Source: Diphasiastrum complanatum (lineage: Eukaryota > Streptophyta > Lycopodiopsida > Lycopodiales > Lycopodiaceae). Taken from it: a DNA stretch of 64,000 nt. A program made the translations under genes and the position numbers. Below are positions 10,948 through 21,764 of this stretch, one piece after another; position 1 is the first letter of the stretch, and every line of letters begins with the position of its first letter. The DNA lies in assembly GCA_029204225.1 (NCBI GenBank), contig CM055094.1:71405223-71469222 (forward strand). The letters are read 5' to 3'. The notes beneath the pieces are model-generated. The model saw only the letters and a list, made by a program, of their open reading frames with translations. It was not told where the DNA came from and did not search any database.

Positions 10948-12424
10948 TAGTTTCCAACTAGAAAAGTACACCTAGCAAATTTACTTTCTATAATTTCTAT
11001 CGATGTCTTTGATCGGAATCGAACTCCTGACCTCTAGAAGAGAAAAGGAGCACTACATGATTGTGATTTCCAAAGAGAAGCTCTCATATCATTATAGCAG
11101 GTTCTTTTACTTGTCATCAGATAAACAGTACAATACATACACTATCGTACTCGAAGAGTTCCTACAGTACCTTACTGTCGTCTGTATCAGACTTCAATCA
11201 TTCTTGTTTAAGCACAAAATTTGTGTTGAAGAAAGAAACTCAGATTTTAAAGATCCATGAAAACTAATGTCTCTCTTGCTTTAATCTACCATCTGTAATG
11301 ATCTGTATGTAGGGCACCGTAGCTGGCGGCTCATGATATATAAAATAGCGGAATAAAAAAGACCTCAAATCCATATAGCGCTTGAGGATCAACTATAAGC
11401 CAATTATTTCTATCACAAATGGCATAAGAAATACAACTGAATTTTGCCCAGAATTCTAGCTTTATTTATAAGAACCTACAAAGAACACATCTTATAAGGC
11501 TTGGAGGCGTTTATGCTGAGTCAAACTTTTCGTTAGCCGAAAACTAAAGAAGCAAAAACCTAATTCCAAGCTACTCTTTTCACTGTCACTGTGTAATAGG
11601 GATATATACTCGAAAGAACTACTATCAGCGCATTGCTTTTGACCATCAGCCTTAATTAGAGCTGGCACGATCGAGCACCAAGTGACAAGTGAGATCACCA
11701 ACCGCCTTAGCAAAAGCGCTAATTTCTTATTATAAGGATAATATGCAAAGTGTGCTATCTTATTATATACCAATAATAAATCTTCAGACAAAACCGAACT
11801 AACACAGCTGCATTAGGAAGGCACAACCTTGCAGATTGACAGGCATATTGACCGTCAAAGCCCCTTTTGGGCGTAAAATACAGGCTCAAGTAAACTTTTG
11901 TCGTCATGACATACAGGCACTTCTAATCCAAAAATGCCATTTTGACAGGTGCCATTGATTTTAACCTGTAGTATACTTATTACTGAGCAGTGAGCAGTTT
12001 GGGCCCTGTAGTCAGGCGGCGGTAGTCATGACTCAGCCTTCAAAATCACAATTGATTGGAAATTGGAATTTGGAATCAGACGATTGGCTAAAGTCTGGCA
12101 AAATTTCATGATTTTGTAGCCTTAAAACTTAAAAGCCTTAACTGCCAGGGGCCAACCTCAAGCTAAAGTCTTGAGCAGTCACTCAGTGGGCACTGGGCAC
12201 GCTGGACTGCTGTAGCGGCCAGCCAGTGCCCAATAGCTTCAACTATCAAGCTTGAAGCTTGAGCGGTGACTCGCGACTCGCGAGCCATAGCCTTCTTCTT
12301 CCACTGTCCAGAATCCACAATTCGTCGTCGTAGAAAATTAACAGAACGTACAATAATCCTTGTCCACCTTTGTAAGACTTGCTAATTTACATTAGTTACT
12401 TGGAAGAGAACAAGCCAAAGTCTG
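10948..12424. other. No recognised gene
   Basis: AT-rich spacer. Short open frames at 11,003-11,260 (+) and 11,492-11,791 (-) have no family features that I recognise. The reverse strand near 11,000-11,040 has a pol III B-box-like GTTCGATTCC without a convincing A box or cloverleaf. The last 300 bp contain short inverted motifs (CTTGAAGCTTGAG, GACTCGCGACTCGCGAG) and may be the upstream part of the hAT element, but I cannot place its terminal repeats. Confidence 0.6.
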
Positions 12425-14699
12425 ATGTTACTTATTGTATTATTTTTTGTTGGTAGATTAAGAGTACATATGGGTCCCAAAAAACATCAAAAGACCCTCA
12501 AACATATGTATGGTTGGTCAGTTCCCACCCAAAATGTAGACTTTGATTTGAATGAAGATGACTTACTAGTTGACATGGAATTGTTTGGGGTGAATATAGA
12601 ACATGGTGAGGCTAGCCATGAAGGAAGCAAAGAAAAAGAAAAGAAGCCAAAAAATGCTAGTAGGGTTTTAGAGAGGCTTGGAGAGTAAAGTATCCATGGC
12701 TACGATGCATTGTTAGTGGAGACAATCTGTCATGAAATTTAGTTGGTGTGAGAAATATAAAATTTTGGGGCCATGGGGGACAGGGGATGGTTGTAAAAAC
12801 ATGCAACATGATGCCATTGTCACACATGCAAGGTCTAGTGGTCATAAATTGGCTCGTGCACAATGGTCATGTGAAGTGGAAAAGCAAGCTAAATCCATTT
12901 CACACCACATCCTAGAGATGGATGATGCTAATAGAGAAAGAGTCATTACAACTATGAAGCTCGGGTACTTTGTAGCACAACATGACCTTTCTTTGAATAT
13001 GTATGCTGAACAATGTGATTTGGCCATGTCTTTACAAGTGCCAAACATGCCAAAAAATGTTGCCTATTCAACATACACTAATTGAACTGCAGGTGTTGAA
13101 GTTTTGTCAGCCATAGCGCAACATTTACGTGAGATCCACGGGGCAAGCATTTTAGGATCTCCTTTTTTCTCTCTTATGGTTGATGAAAGCACAGATAGAG
13201 CTTTGGAACTCCATCTTGTGATGTATGTCACTTATTTGCCTAATACAGGTCTGGGAGAAAAGGTCACACATTTTTTGAGCCTTTCTACAATTCTCGATGG
13301 AAAAGGTAAGACTGTATTGGACAGTGTCAAAGCAATATTGAGCGAACGGGGATTGGAGCAAAACAAACTTGTTGGCATTGCAACTGATGGTGCATCTGCA
13401 ATGATTGGATGTGATATTGGTTTGGTTACATTGTTGAAAAATGAAGTGCCTCAACTAATCAACGTTCATTGTGTGGCACATCGTGAAGCATTAGCTGCAA
13501 GTGATTTGCTTATCATTTCCTGAGATCATGTTCTTAGAAAAGCTTGCCAACAAAGTTTATTCGTGGATAAGCAAATCCACACTGAGAAATAATGAGTTGA
13601 TGGACTTACTTGAGGTTATGGATCTCGAGACACATCATGTGCTTCGAATTTATGGAATAAGATGGCTCTCAAGGGTCTCATGGAGCGCTTGGTCAAACAG
13701 ATGCCTGCAATTCTTTCCATTTAAAAAAATCTTAAAGTGGGCCTTTGGTACAATAGAGCTTGCATTTTTGTTGTCCAATTTTGTTTGCACATGCTTGCTG
13801 ATGTTTTGAAAGAATTGAATATTTTAAACAAGAAATTTCAAGAGCATATGGACCTAACCATTATAGGGTCATCAATTGATGTCACAATCACTTCTTTGAG
13901 TAGAAAATTTTTGAGAGAGGGGACATTTGCTAAAGGCACTTTTTATTTATCAAAATTTTTGGACGTTTCTAAGCATGGCTACCTACAAATGAATGATAAA
14001 GAAGGTAATCTTCATCGACACGAGTTGATTTTCACCAACATACCTGAAGTGAGAGACAAGGAAGCACTTGGGGGACCATCAAAGGGAACAAGGCCCCCCA
14101 TAGATGGTTCTTTGAGTGCATGCATAAACCTTGCAAAAGAATACGTGCAAGGAATGGTTGATTCTCTTAATCTAAGATTTCCTGACTTGTTAGTTTTCAA
14201 TGCCGCCAAGCTATTTAGTCCACGCCATTATGCACAAGATGATATCATGATAGAAACAAATGCAACAAGGTGGCTTGAGAAGCTGCTTCAACACCTTCAA
14301 CCAAAAACAGAAATTGACTTGAATAGTGTTGCAGCTATTTTTGATAGTGAGGGATGCAAGCGAGAATTATTTTGATTTATTGATCTTTATATCTCAATTG
14401 TGAAGGCTTCTCAATGAAAGAGTCATGGAGGATATTTAGCAAGACAAAAGATTGACAAGATAGCTTTCCAAGTATCATGAGACTTTGGCAAGCTGTACTT
14501 GTTATTTCTATTAGCACAGTGCAATGTGAAAGAGGCTTTTCAAAACAAAGATGTAAGGAGGACTCGACTAGCTATAGAAACTCTAGATTCATTGATGAGA
14601 GTTTCCCTAAATGGACCAAAGCTAATGGATGTGGAGTGGCAACGAGTGTTCGAGATATGGAAAGAAGGCAAAGATAGGCGTACAAGTAGTGTAGTGTAG
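12425..14699 (+). pseudogene. hAT-superfamily transposase pseudogene (ZMYM/DUF4371-like)
   Basis: Cut-and-paste transposase related to the zinc-finger-862/KIAA1586-like branch of hAT. Seen in order: acidic N-terminus (from MGPKKHQK, 12,470); a TTF-type zinc-finger region with spaced Cys/His (12,732-12,860); the catalytic start FFSLMVDESTD (about 13,165-13,200); LVGIATDGASAM (13,370-13,400); NVHCVAHREALAASD (13,462-13,506); and the C-terminal hAT dimerisation motif STVQCERGFSKQ (14,513-14,550), then LMRVSLNGP. Most parts lie in one frame, with an in-frame TGA at 13,084, a local frameshift around 13,510-13,740 and stops between 14,373 and 14,477. It is therefore inactive. Terminal inverted repeats were not identified. 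Confidence 0.88.
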
Positions 14700-14805
14700 T
14701 GAATTGAGCTTTTTAAAACAACTTTTTAATATTTATGTCTTTGATAGTGTAGTGTAGTGTTGTGAATTGAGCATTTTAAGACAACTCTTTGATATTTATG
14801 TCTTT
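14687..14805. repeat. Tandem duplication, unit about 58-60 bp, two copies
   Basis: Two adjacent units that begin TAGTGTAGTGTAGT and end in TATTTATGTCTTT, differing at a few positions. They directly follow the end of the hAT reading frame. Confidence 0.85.
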
Positions 14806-14822
14806 TCATGAGTGGTACTTTA

Positions 14823-14908
14823 TCTATGAGGGGTTGGCTCAGTTGGTTAGCTTGACATCCAAAATTTCTTTGGTCTCAGGTTCGAGCCTCCCCTTGGAAA
14901 CCAAGAAG
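14823..14908 (+). mobile_element. tRNA-derived short retroposon with 16-bp target-site duplication
   Basis: An 86-bp insert with internal pol III promoter boxes: A-box-like TGGCTCAGTTGG (14,834-14,845) and B-box GGTTCGAGCC. It is flanked by identical 16-bp direct repeats CATGAGTGGTACTTTA at 14,807-14,822 and 14,909-14,924. Long perfect duplications around a tRNA-like body are the mark of LINE-type retroposition, so this is a very short SINE or a retroposed tRNA. The T-arm does not pair well and no poly(A) tail is seen, so it is unlikely to be a working tRNA gene. Confidence 0.75.
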
Positions 14909-14924
14909 CATGAGTGGTACTTTA

Positions 14925-15900
14925 AGTCACTAAAGCTTGTTTTTTTATTCTTATGTTTCGACATAATTCGACATAAAAATTCAATGTGCCTTCAAAACCC
15001 TAGACTCGTGTGGAAAACTATGCCATCAATTTGAGAGTTTATGTTCACAATGCATTTTATGTAAGAAGATATTATTATAATTTCTATGATCAATGCACGA
15101 TGTTCTCAATAGTTAGGGTTTAGGGTATCTCACAATAAAAATAGTAGTTATGAAACATGCCAATGCTCTTAGGTGTGAATGTTTTTTGTCACGGGCTTAA
15201 TGTTTTTTTTTCATAGCTTGTGACCAATGCTAAGTATATGAAGCAGTACAATATGTGTTTAGATTTGAAACTCCGATCTTTCACTAAATTTTCACCCTCT
15301 GTTGTGGTCTTGAAAGTCAAATGTTCTATTAAACCGTCACCCACGAATGAAAACCGTCATGAGAAAAATGCATGACAGGCAGCCTTGAAAGTCAAACTCC
15401 AAGGCTGGGAAGGCACCGTGCACCTCCGCTCCACCTTGTAATTCTACACCGTAGCGACACGGGATAGCACACATTTATACTCGTAATGCCATGTATGCGA
15501 TCTTCTGCGTTTATTACACATATCTGGCCTATGGAACAGATCCGGCTATTATTGATAAAGCAATTCTCCAAACTCAAGAATCTGGAGTCCAGATATACAT
15601 GATACGGGACGTAGATTTAAAAGCGGGCATAGCTCCTGATACCGCTAATGCTGGCCAGCCATTCCGACGTCTTCATGTCAGCATGCATCCACGATCGCAG
15701 CTGCCACCAGCTGCCTTCAACTAGCTGCCGAAATCCCGAATCGCTGGAATAGGCCTCGAGCCATTACACGGGATTATAAGTGGAATAGGCCTCCTGCAAA
15801 ATCAGACCTTGAATTGCCAATAGCTCGAGCCATTAACTTGTCGGCATTGCTCTGTGGTTCAACCAGGATGTTTTGCAAATGAGGTTTTTTGTGGTAATTA
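14925..15900. other. No recognised gene; region upstream of the AP2 gene
   Basis: Mixed spacer. An open frame at 15,491-15,724 (+, 77 codons) has a plausible coding-like stretch (AIIDKAILQTQESGVQIYM) but no family I recognise and no visible link to the AP2 exons. The phrase GGAATAGGCCTC occurs twice (about 15,747 and 15,782). Confidence 0.5.
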
Positions 15901-16055
15901 CACGGGCCCACAACTATCATCAAATAGGAATAACGAACGGCGTGTTTGCTTCACATATGTCACACGGGCCCACAACTATCATTAAATAGGAATAACGAGC
16001 GGCGTGTTTGCTTCACATATGTCACACGGGCCCACAGCTATCATTTAATAGGTCA
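15901..16055. repeat. 62-bp tandem repeat, about 2.5 copies, upstream of the AP2 gene
   Basis: Units start with CACGGGCCCACA at 15,901, 15,963 and 16,025; the third is partial. The two full units differ at a few bases. The array sits 350-500 bp before the first AP2 coding exon, in what should be promoter territory, and each unit contains a GGGCCCAC word of the kind seen in plant proximal promoters. Confidence 0.88.
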
Positions 16056-16401
16056 CACAATATTCGCTTACAAAAGCATTCAGCAATTGATAGCTCCTCT
16101 TCTTTTTCTTCTCATATAACAACAACGCCGCAGCACATTTGCTACTACCATAAATAATAGCATTGTATGTGTCTGCAGGGGGTCCTCTCTCTCGCTCGGT
16201 TTCTCTCTATCTCGCTTCGTCTCTCTCTCTCTATCTCTCTCTCATATGTTTGCTTCCACGCGAGCTCCGATTTTCATACTTGATATAAGCTATATATCGT
16301 GCTGCTTCATTGTAAGTTTCAGTAAGTTTCAACTGCAAAGAAATTAGCAATCCTCTACGTCGATTTCGCCGGTTACGTGGCCGTGAAAATAACCGGCAGC
16401 T

Positions 16402-18321
16402 ATGGAAGGTATGAGTGAGTTCAAAGGTGTTTATCACAGAGAACGAACGGGAAGATGGGAAGTCTGATATGGAAAGAAAATATGTTCCGCTGGATTACAT
16501 GAATTCTTTGCAAAATGATTAATGTGAGAAATCGATGACATTTGTAAAGCTATTTACACCTAAAGTCTCTTGGAACGAAAGTGATCTCTAGCTATGACCT
16601 GGGCAAATTTGATTCAGGATTTGTAAGATCTAGCGGTTTTATTTTCTATACAAAGCTACTTACATACGTTTGAAATGCAGCCAGTTTATATTGTTTTCCA
16701 TTTTCCAATAACAGGATAAAACAAGGCGACCCACCTTTTGAAGCATTCCCTAACCCAAAACAGCTCTTCCTTGGTACGATTTTTGTGACAATGAACTGTA
16801 AAGCTTAAGATTATTGTAGGTGCTAACTCGTATGCGTGCTGGCCCTATGGGCCTCCCGAATGTCTTCTGGACTATGGACTGATACAACCTCATTAAAAAA
16901 CAAGCCCTCGAGGATGCTCGGAAATGATTTACTCTTGACGGTAATGAGCGCCATATTGCTTTGCAGGTGCCTATGGTTGTGAGATAGCAGCAGCCAGGTT
17001 TGTATGAAGTGGCGGCGGCGGTTAACTGGTTCTCAGTGACTTTATGATTTATGACAACATCCTAAAGATCGTTCATAACTACATTGGTCCGCTAATGTGT
17101 TCCAATTATTTTGTCTCAGGAATTATGACAGAGCGGCAGTCATGCTTGGTCACACCGAGGAACTTAACCTGCCATTAGAAGACTATGAGTCTGAGAAGCC
17201 ACTGGTATGGTTCGATTACAGAGATTTTGATCTTGTTGGTATTAATATCGCTCTCTGTCGTCTGCATTTAAAGTCAGCTTTATTATATATAGTGAGTTGT
17301 ACAGATAGGTCACTCTATCAAGCGCATTGCTCTCCAAATGTTTGACGAAGGCCCTTTTTATTTTAACGTGCGTTTAATCTCCCATATGTGAGAAAAAAAA
17401 ACTGATACTTTATAGTTCCCTGGTGTACATTGGTGAATGCAGTGGGAAAAATATGGTAAAACAGACTTTTTTAGGATACTTAGGCGGATGAGTCGGGGAA
17501 CTTCTTCTACCAGTTTTGTAGAAGCTGCAATTCTTCACAAACCTGCAGCTGAAAAGAAGACTAGTGGTCACGGTACAAAAAGGTTGGAGATTTCAAGGCA
17601 CATACATGTTATCATGCGTGGTGACAAATATTCAAAATTTTCTTCTGCCTTGTTTTCAAAAGAGAATTTTCGATGGTTCTGTGGCTTCCAAAAATGCTCC
17701 TGATTTTCATTTTCTGCAGACAGCTTTTGCTTCCGAGCTCCAATCAGAGCAAATCCTTACGTGATGCGATACAAATCGTTATCACTAAAGGTAGTGATGA
17801 TACGCATTGTGCTTTTTATCTCAAGATTTGTAGAAAGCAAGATGTCATTAATAGTTGCTAAAATCTAATCATGTATCTTTATTTGAGCTAAATTTCTAGT
17901 TGTTTGTTTCAATACCAACAAATTGTTTTTATCTCCTTAACAATGTGCTGAAAATTCATATGTTTTTCTAGCTACGTCCAACAAAGCAGTAGTAGTACAA
18001 GAAGAATACAAACACGCTTATAGAGACCTATTTGGACAGGTAGAAGATGTTGAGAATGATGTTCCAGCCACAAAAAAACTCAAGTTCTCCGATCTACACG
18101 AGCTTGTAAATATTTTCTTGGAAAAGCTGGAGATGGTGAGAATTTTACGAATCCCTTCTAGCCTAAAAGTATCGATGCCTAAGATATTAGCCACTTCAAT
18201 CCATCCCCTTTAAACTGTAATCATGTTGCTAGGCTAGATATGTCTAATCAAATTGCTTTCTTATTATTCAAGAAGAATCCAATATGATTGCTTTCAAATG
18301 AAAATGTTGCAGGAAAAGTAA
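16402..18321 (+). CDS. AP2-domain transcription factor gene, multi-exon
   Basis: Likely DNA-binding regulator of the APETALA2 class. Exons inferred from AG/GT sites and phase: 16,402-16,461 (FKGVYHRERTGRWE, start of the AP2 fold), 16,715-16,773 (PNPKQLFLG), 16,967-16,997 (a 31-bp exon, AYGCEIAAA), 17,120-17,204 (NYDRAAVMLGHTEELNLPLE), 17,443-17,572 (FFRILRRMSRGTSS, the usual linker toward a second AP2 domain), 17,972-18,135 and 18,313-18,321 (stop). From the second exon on, all phases agree and rebuild FLGG-AYGCEIAAARNYDRAA. The 31-bp exon is an AP2-family hallmark. Oddities: the first junction does not fit in phase, the N-terminus before the domain is only five residues, a second AP2 domain is barely recognisable, and the C-terminus (EEYKHAYRDLFGQ) is unfamiliar. 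A CT-rich leader lies at 16,190-16,245. It could be a divergent or decaying gene; expression is not shown. Confidence 0.72.
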
Positions 18322-18773
18322 GTTTTACTTTATGATAGCTCTCAACATCAATAGGGTCCGAAGCACTAGGACCTTACATTCAATAGACCATACAAAACAT
18401 TACCTGTATAAATTGAATGTACTACATGCCTACTTTGAAAATGTTGGATTTTCTCTAGAAGCTTGGCATATCAGACCTTGTTATCAAATGCTCATAGCTC
18501 TTCAAATAGTGATGTTTGTGTTATTCAACCATTAAAAAAACCACAAACTCAACATCATTTTGATTTTGAAAGCAGGCAAATTATAAATTGCTGTTTACTA
18601 TGTAAACTTCGAAGTTATTATTTGCGTAGCCTTCACTCAAGTCATAGGAGCTATTAATGCATAATCATTGTCTGATATCCAAGTTCTAAATTTAGTCATT
18701 CTCTATCCACTTACTCCGGAGAGTTTTCATTAGTTAACATTCTGTCTTCAAACTACCATTCATTCCTTAACCT
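18322..18773. other. Intergenic region between convergent genes
   Basis: AT-rich, no recognisable feature. It would hold the 3' untranslated ends of the AP2 gene (+) and the zinc-finger gene (-). Confidence 0.6.
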
Positions 18774-20422
18774 TTACAAACCTTCCTTTGTATTTTCAAC
18801 TTGCACTGAATCGTGTATACAGTAAAGCTTGGATATCCTTTTGTCCTTCCCTCCGGATGGGCCATTCGTACTCAGTGATCGGCCTACTAGCGACTTACAT
18901 AATTTACAGTGCAAACTATTAACAAAACCGTTTACTTTCATTGCTGATTCTCTTTGTGATAAATTGAGCAATGATCTTTCATCAAGATGCCAAGAACTTA
19001 GACCATGAACAACAGCATCTCGTAAGACATCTACCTTGAAACGTTTGGTTTCCTCCTCCACAAAGTCGCTCTCTCGCTCTCTCTCTTTGTCTGGCAAAGG
19101 AGTAGTAGAATCTGAAATTGCTGATAGGGAAGCTGTCAATGTGCTTAATAGAACTTTCATAGCAGATAGTAGGGAGGCTTCCAATGATTGAGAAGGTGAC
19201 ATGACTGCAGCAGCTACTATAGGAAATTCAGCGTTGATGAACCAAGTGGTATTGCTGAACATTCTGAGTTTTTTGAGGAAAAAGAGGTACAGCGCTGTAC
19301 AGAAGAGACAGAAAAGTGTCCATGATTGTTTTGCACAGGGGGAAAATGTTGCTCCGCCATAGTTTCATCGAGAACTTTAACAAATTCCCCATCTTTGTGA
19401 CTACTTACATCTATCTGCAGACATGATTCCTCCTCTGTTTGAAGGGTAACACTCTTGCGTACCAATTCTGAAGTAAAGAGTTTTGGTCGATTTAACATGA
19501 GTGATTTGTCTGATTGAGGTGACATCTGCTGCTTGTTACCTTCAAATTGTATATTATTGGAGTTACTTTTAGTTCGAATGATAGAGCTCTCAGAAGGATC
19601 AAAATCCGAGGAACTTGTTTGAACATTGTAAGAGATTAATGAACCTCCTTCTCGGTATCTTTCTGCAAGAAAATCAGCATTCTGGAACAAAGGTCTTTCC
19701 AATTTAGAGAACTCAGGATCCCTGTCAGAAGGATTTTTCTGACTGTCATTAAACTTCTCAGCCAGTCCAAATTTTAGTGGCAAAACCTTGGAATTTTTTG
19801 AGGCTGCCATTCAAGAACTATGCTGTTGAAAGGCCTCATGTACAGTCAAGGCAAATGAGCTTCTGAAACCAACAGAACAGGGACTACATACCGAGATTTC
19901 AGTCGTTTCCACGTTTGAACTTGCCACTGTGCTGATGATACTTTGCAACTCTGCAATTTTTTGGTTGCAATGTTCAGCAAGGTGTATTTCTGTTGCTTCT
20001 GGATTCATCAGTACTTTTGAACAACAGCAGCATCATGCTGACAAATTATGTGCTTGCACTTTCCATCTCATCCATTCCCTATTACGCTCAGGAGACGGTT
20101 CCGGATAACTCTTTCCCTTTAACCCAGAAAAGCTTTTACCAGCTGAAGAAAAAAAGCCGTGTCGATCATCCATTAGATGTAAAGTAAAACACTGCCAGCT
20201 CTTACACCATATCAAGCATGGCTGACAAGAATATCCTTGCTTTAACTGGATAACATCACCGTTTCTCCAGCTCAAATATTCATTGTGAGATTGTACATTA
20301 GTCTGATGTTTGGATGTAAGCAAATGCTTCTCAAGGTCCGTGATATGCAGAAAATCCTTTTTAGAGGCATAACAGGATGACATCCGTAAATTCTGGATGT
20401 GCTTTTTAATGTCTCCATACAC
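18774..20422 (-). pseudogene. C2H2 (U1/JAZ-spaced) zinc-finger protein, decayed
   Basis: A minus-strand reading that stays in one frame from 20,422 to 19,217 with only two in-frame TGA stops (20,033 and 19,811), then shifts frame near 19,240 and runs to 18,774. Two fingers have C-X2-C-X12-H-X5-H spacing: CQPCLIWCKSWQCFTLHL...H and CSPCSVGFRSSFALTVHEAF...H; a third half-finger LHCKLCKSL lies near the end, and a degenerate one (HITDLEKHLLTSKH) at the start. That spacing is typical of U1C/JAZ fingers, which often bind RNA or dsRNA. The middle is Ser-rich and disordered-looking. The 5' end is cut by the repeat starting at 20,406. Both stops could be CGA-to-TGA changes. Introns could be an alternative to decay for one of the breaks. 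Confidence 0.6.
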
Positions 20423-20880
20423 TTTGTGAGGATACTAACTTTATGGACACTTTGTCATGGGCATTGGGGTAGTGAAGCGGCGATATGAGACACCAATGGC
20501 TTGCTAAAGTGATTAGATCCTCATAGATCTAGGTTTCATTCTTTACATTCATCAAGATCCTTATTTCCTATATGTTGTGTTGAAACTTTTTTACTCTTAA
20601 GTTATGTCGGGCCCATAGATTCTTCTAAAGAGAAATTTAAGGTTCCATCCATGAGGGCATTGTCATTTTGGATTACATCCATAAGGGCTCCATGTTTTCA
20701 AGATTCCAGCCATGGGGGCTACTTGCTTTTAGGGCTAATAATTACACCTAGTCAAATTTGTAGGAAAAAGTAGATTCCAATATCATGACCTAGGTAGGTA
20801 ATTCAATCTGGACCATCCATTCAAGCAAGGTTTGAGGTGATCCCACACATTACAACTCATAGGCAATGTTCTATTATTAA
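20406..20880 (-). repeat. Third copy of the window-start repeat arm
   Basis: Reverse complement of positions 405 to 1, with scattered differences. Its inner end (TTTAATGTCTCC) abuts the zinc-finger reading frame, so the first residues of that frame come from the repeat, not from the gene. Confidence 0.85.
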
Positions 20881-21488
20881 ACACATGGCAACGCATGCAA
20901 TCATCCAATAAAAATTTGTTCAACTAGGATTTACTTGAGGTCACATTAAATGATCATTGTAGTTGTATAATATACTAACCATTTTCATTTAGGAGAAACA
21001 AACTCCTAACCATCTGAGAATTCACCACATTTTTAGCTAGACAATCAAAACTTGAAATTCTTACCTAGAAATATTAACATTCATCCAAACAATAATTATT
21101 GGTAAATAAATAAATAATATATGAACTAACTATTTGCCAATTCTGCTAAATTTGTTGTTAGCAAATTGACCATTTTGCTCACAACAACATTGTTGCTAGT
21201 TTCACCAACTTGAGAGTTGTCATTGCTTCTTTGGCTTTGAAATGATGGCAATAATAAGAACTATGTTCAAATTTATGAGATAAATCAAGCTTCCTATGAA
21301 AGCCAGAACTTAAGAAGTTCCTCTCTAAAATACAATAAGATTAGGTTTAGGAATTATTGGAATCACTGTTGGGCTGGTATACATGTGCGCGACAAGTATC
21401 GACTTAGGCATGAACCGCGCTCAATCAAGTTAGGACTCTCTTGTTGGGATTATAATTCTAGTCCAAATCTTTCATGTCACGACCACAA
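20881..21488. other. No gene; one possible MITE end
   Basis: AT-rich spacer. At 21,364-21,403 the sequence CACTGTTGGGCTGGTAT and what follows resembles the left end of the MITE at 552, without a matching second end. Confidence 0.45.
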
Positions 21489-21762
21489 TGAGTTAGAATT
21501 AAAGTAGAATCATTGTGTTACTGTACTATGGGTCCTATTAGTGGATAAGGATCAGTTGGCCTCGCCACGAGGCAAGTCAACGGGACACGCATCCCGCCAA
21601 CGGCAACCTGGGTCATGCATGGATTGCCTGAGTGAACAACTATATGTAAATTGTAATTTCATTTTGAGAAATACAATTGTTATGTGAGCTTGTTGAGGAG
21701 AGTGTTTTCTATCTGTGTTACTATGTAACATGATCTATGTTCCTGTGCAAAGCAAATTCTAA
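21489..21762 (+). repeat. 5' LTR of copia element 2, second copy
   Basis: Matches 10,480-10,752 in reverse orientation. The start is placed at TGAGTTAGAATT, where both copies begin to agree. The primer-binding site TGGTATCAGAGCC follows at 21,765-21,777. Confidence 0.82.
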
Positions 21763-21764
21763 GT

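Noticed and set aside
10990-11100. Minus-strand tRNA-derived SINE near 11.0 kb
   Set aside because: Only a B-box-like GTTCGATTCC is seen; no A box, no paired arms and no flanking duplication.
13152-13454. Minus-strand open frame across the hAT transposase
   Set aside because: Shadow of the plus-strand transposase, which carries clear family motifs.
14823-14908. Functional tRNA gene
   Set aside because: A and B boxes are present but the T-arm pairs poorly and the insert is flanked by target-site duplications, so it is better read as a retroposon.
15491-15724. 77-codon open frame upstream of the AP2 gene as an N-terminal exon
   Set aside because: No AP2-like motif and no splice sites in matching phase linking it to 16,402; left as unassigned.
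16462-16714. A 5-bp or 31-bp microexon bridging the first two AP2 exons (near 16,590-16,625)
   Set aside because: GATTT between AG and GTAAGA would fix the phase, but a 5-bp exon is too easily found by chance; the 31-bp option needs a non-GT donor upstream.
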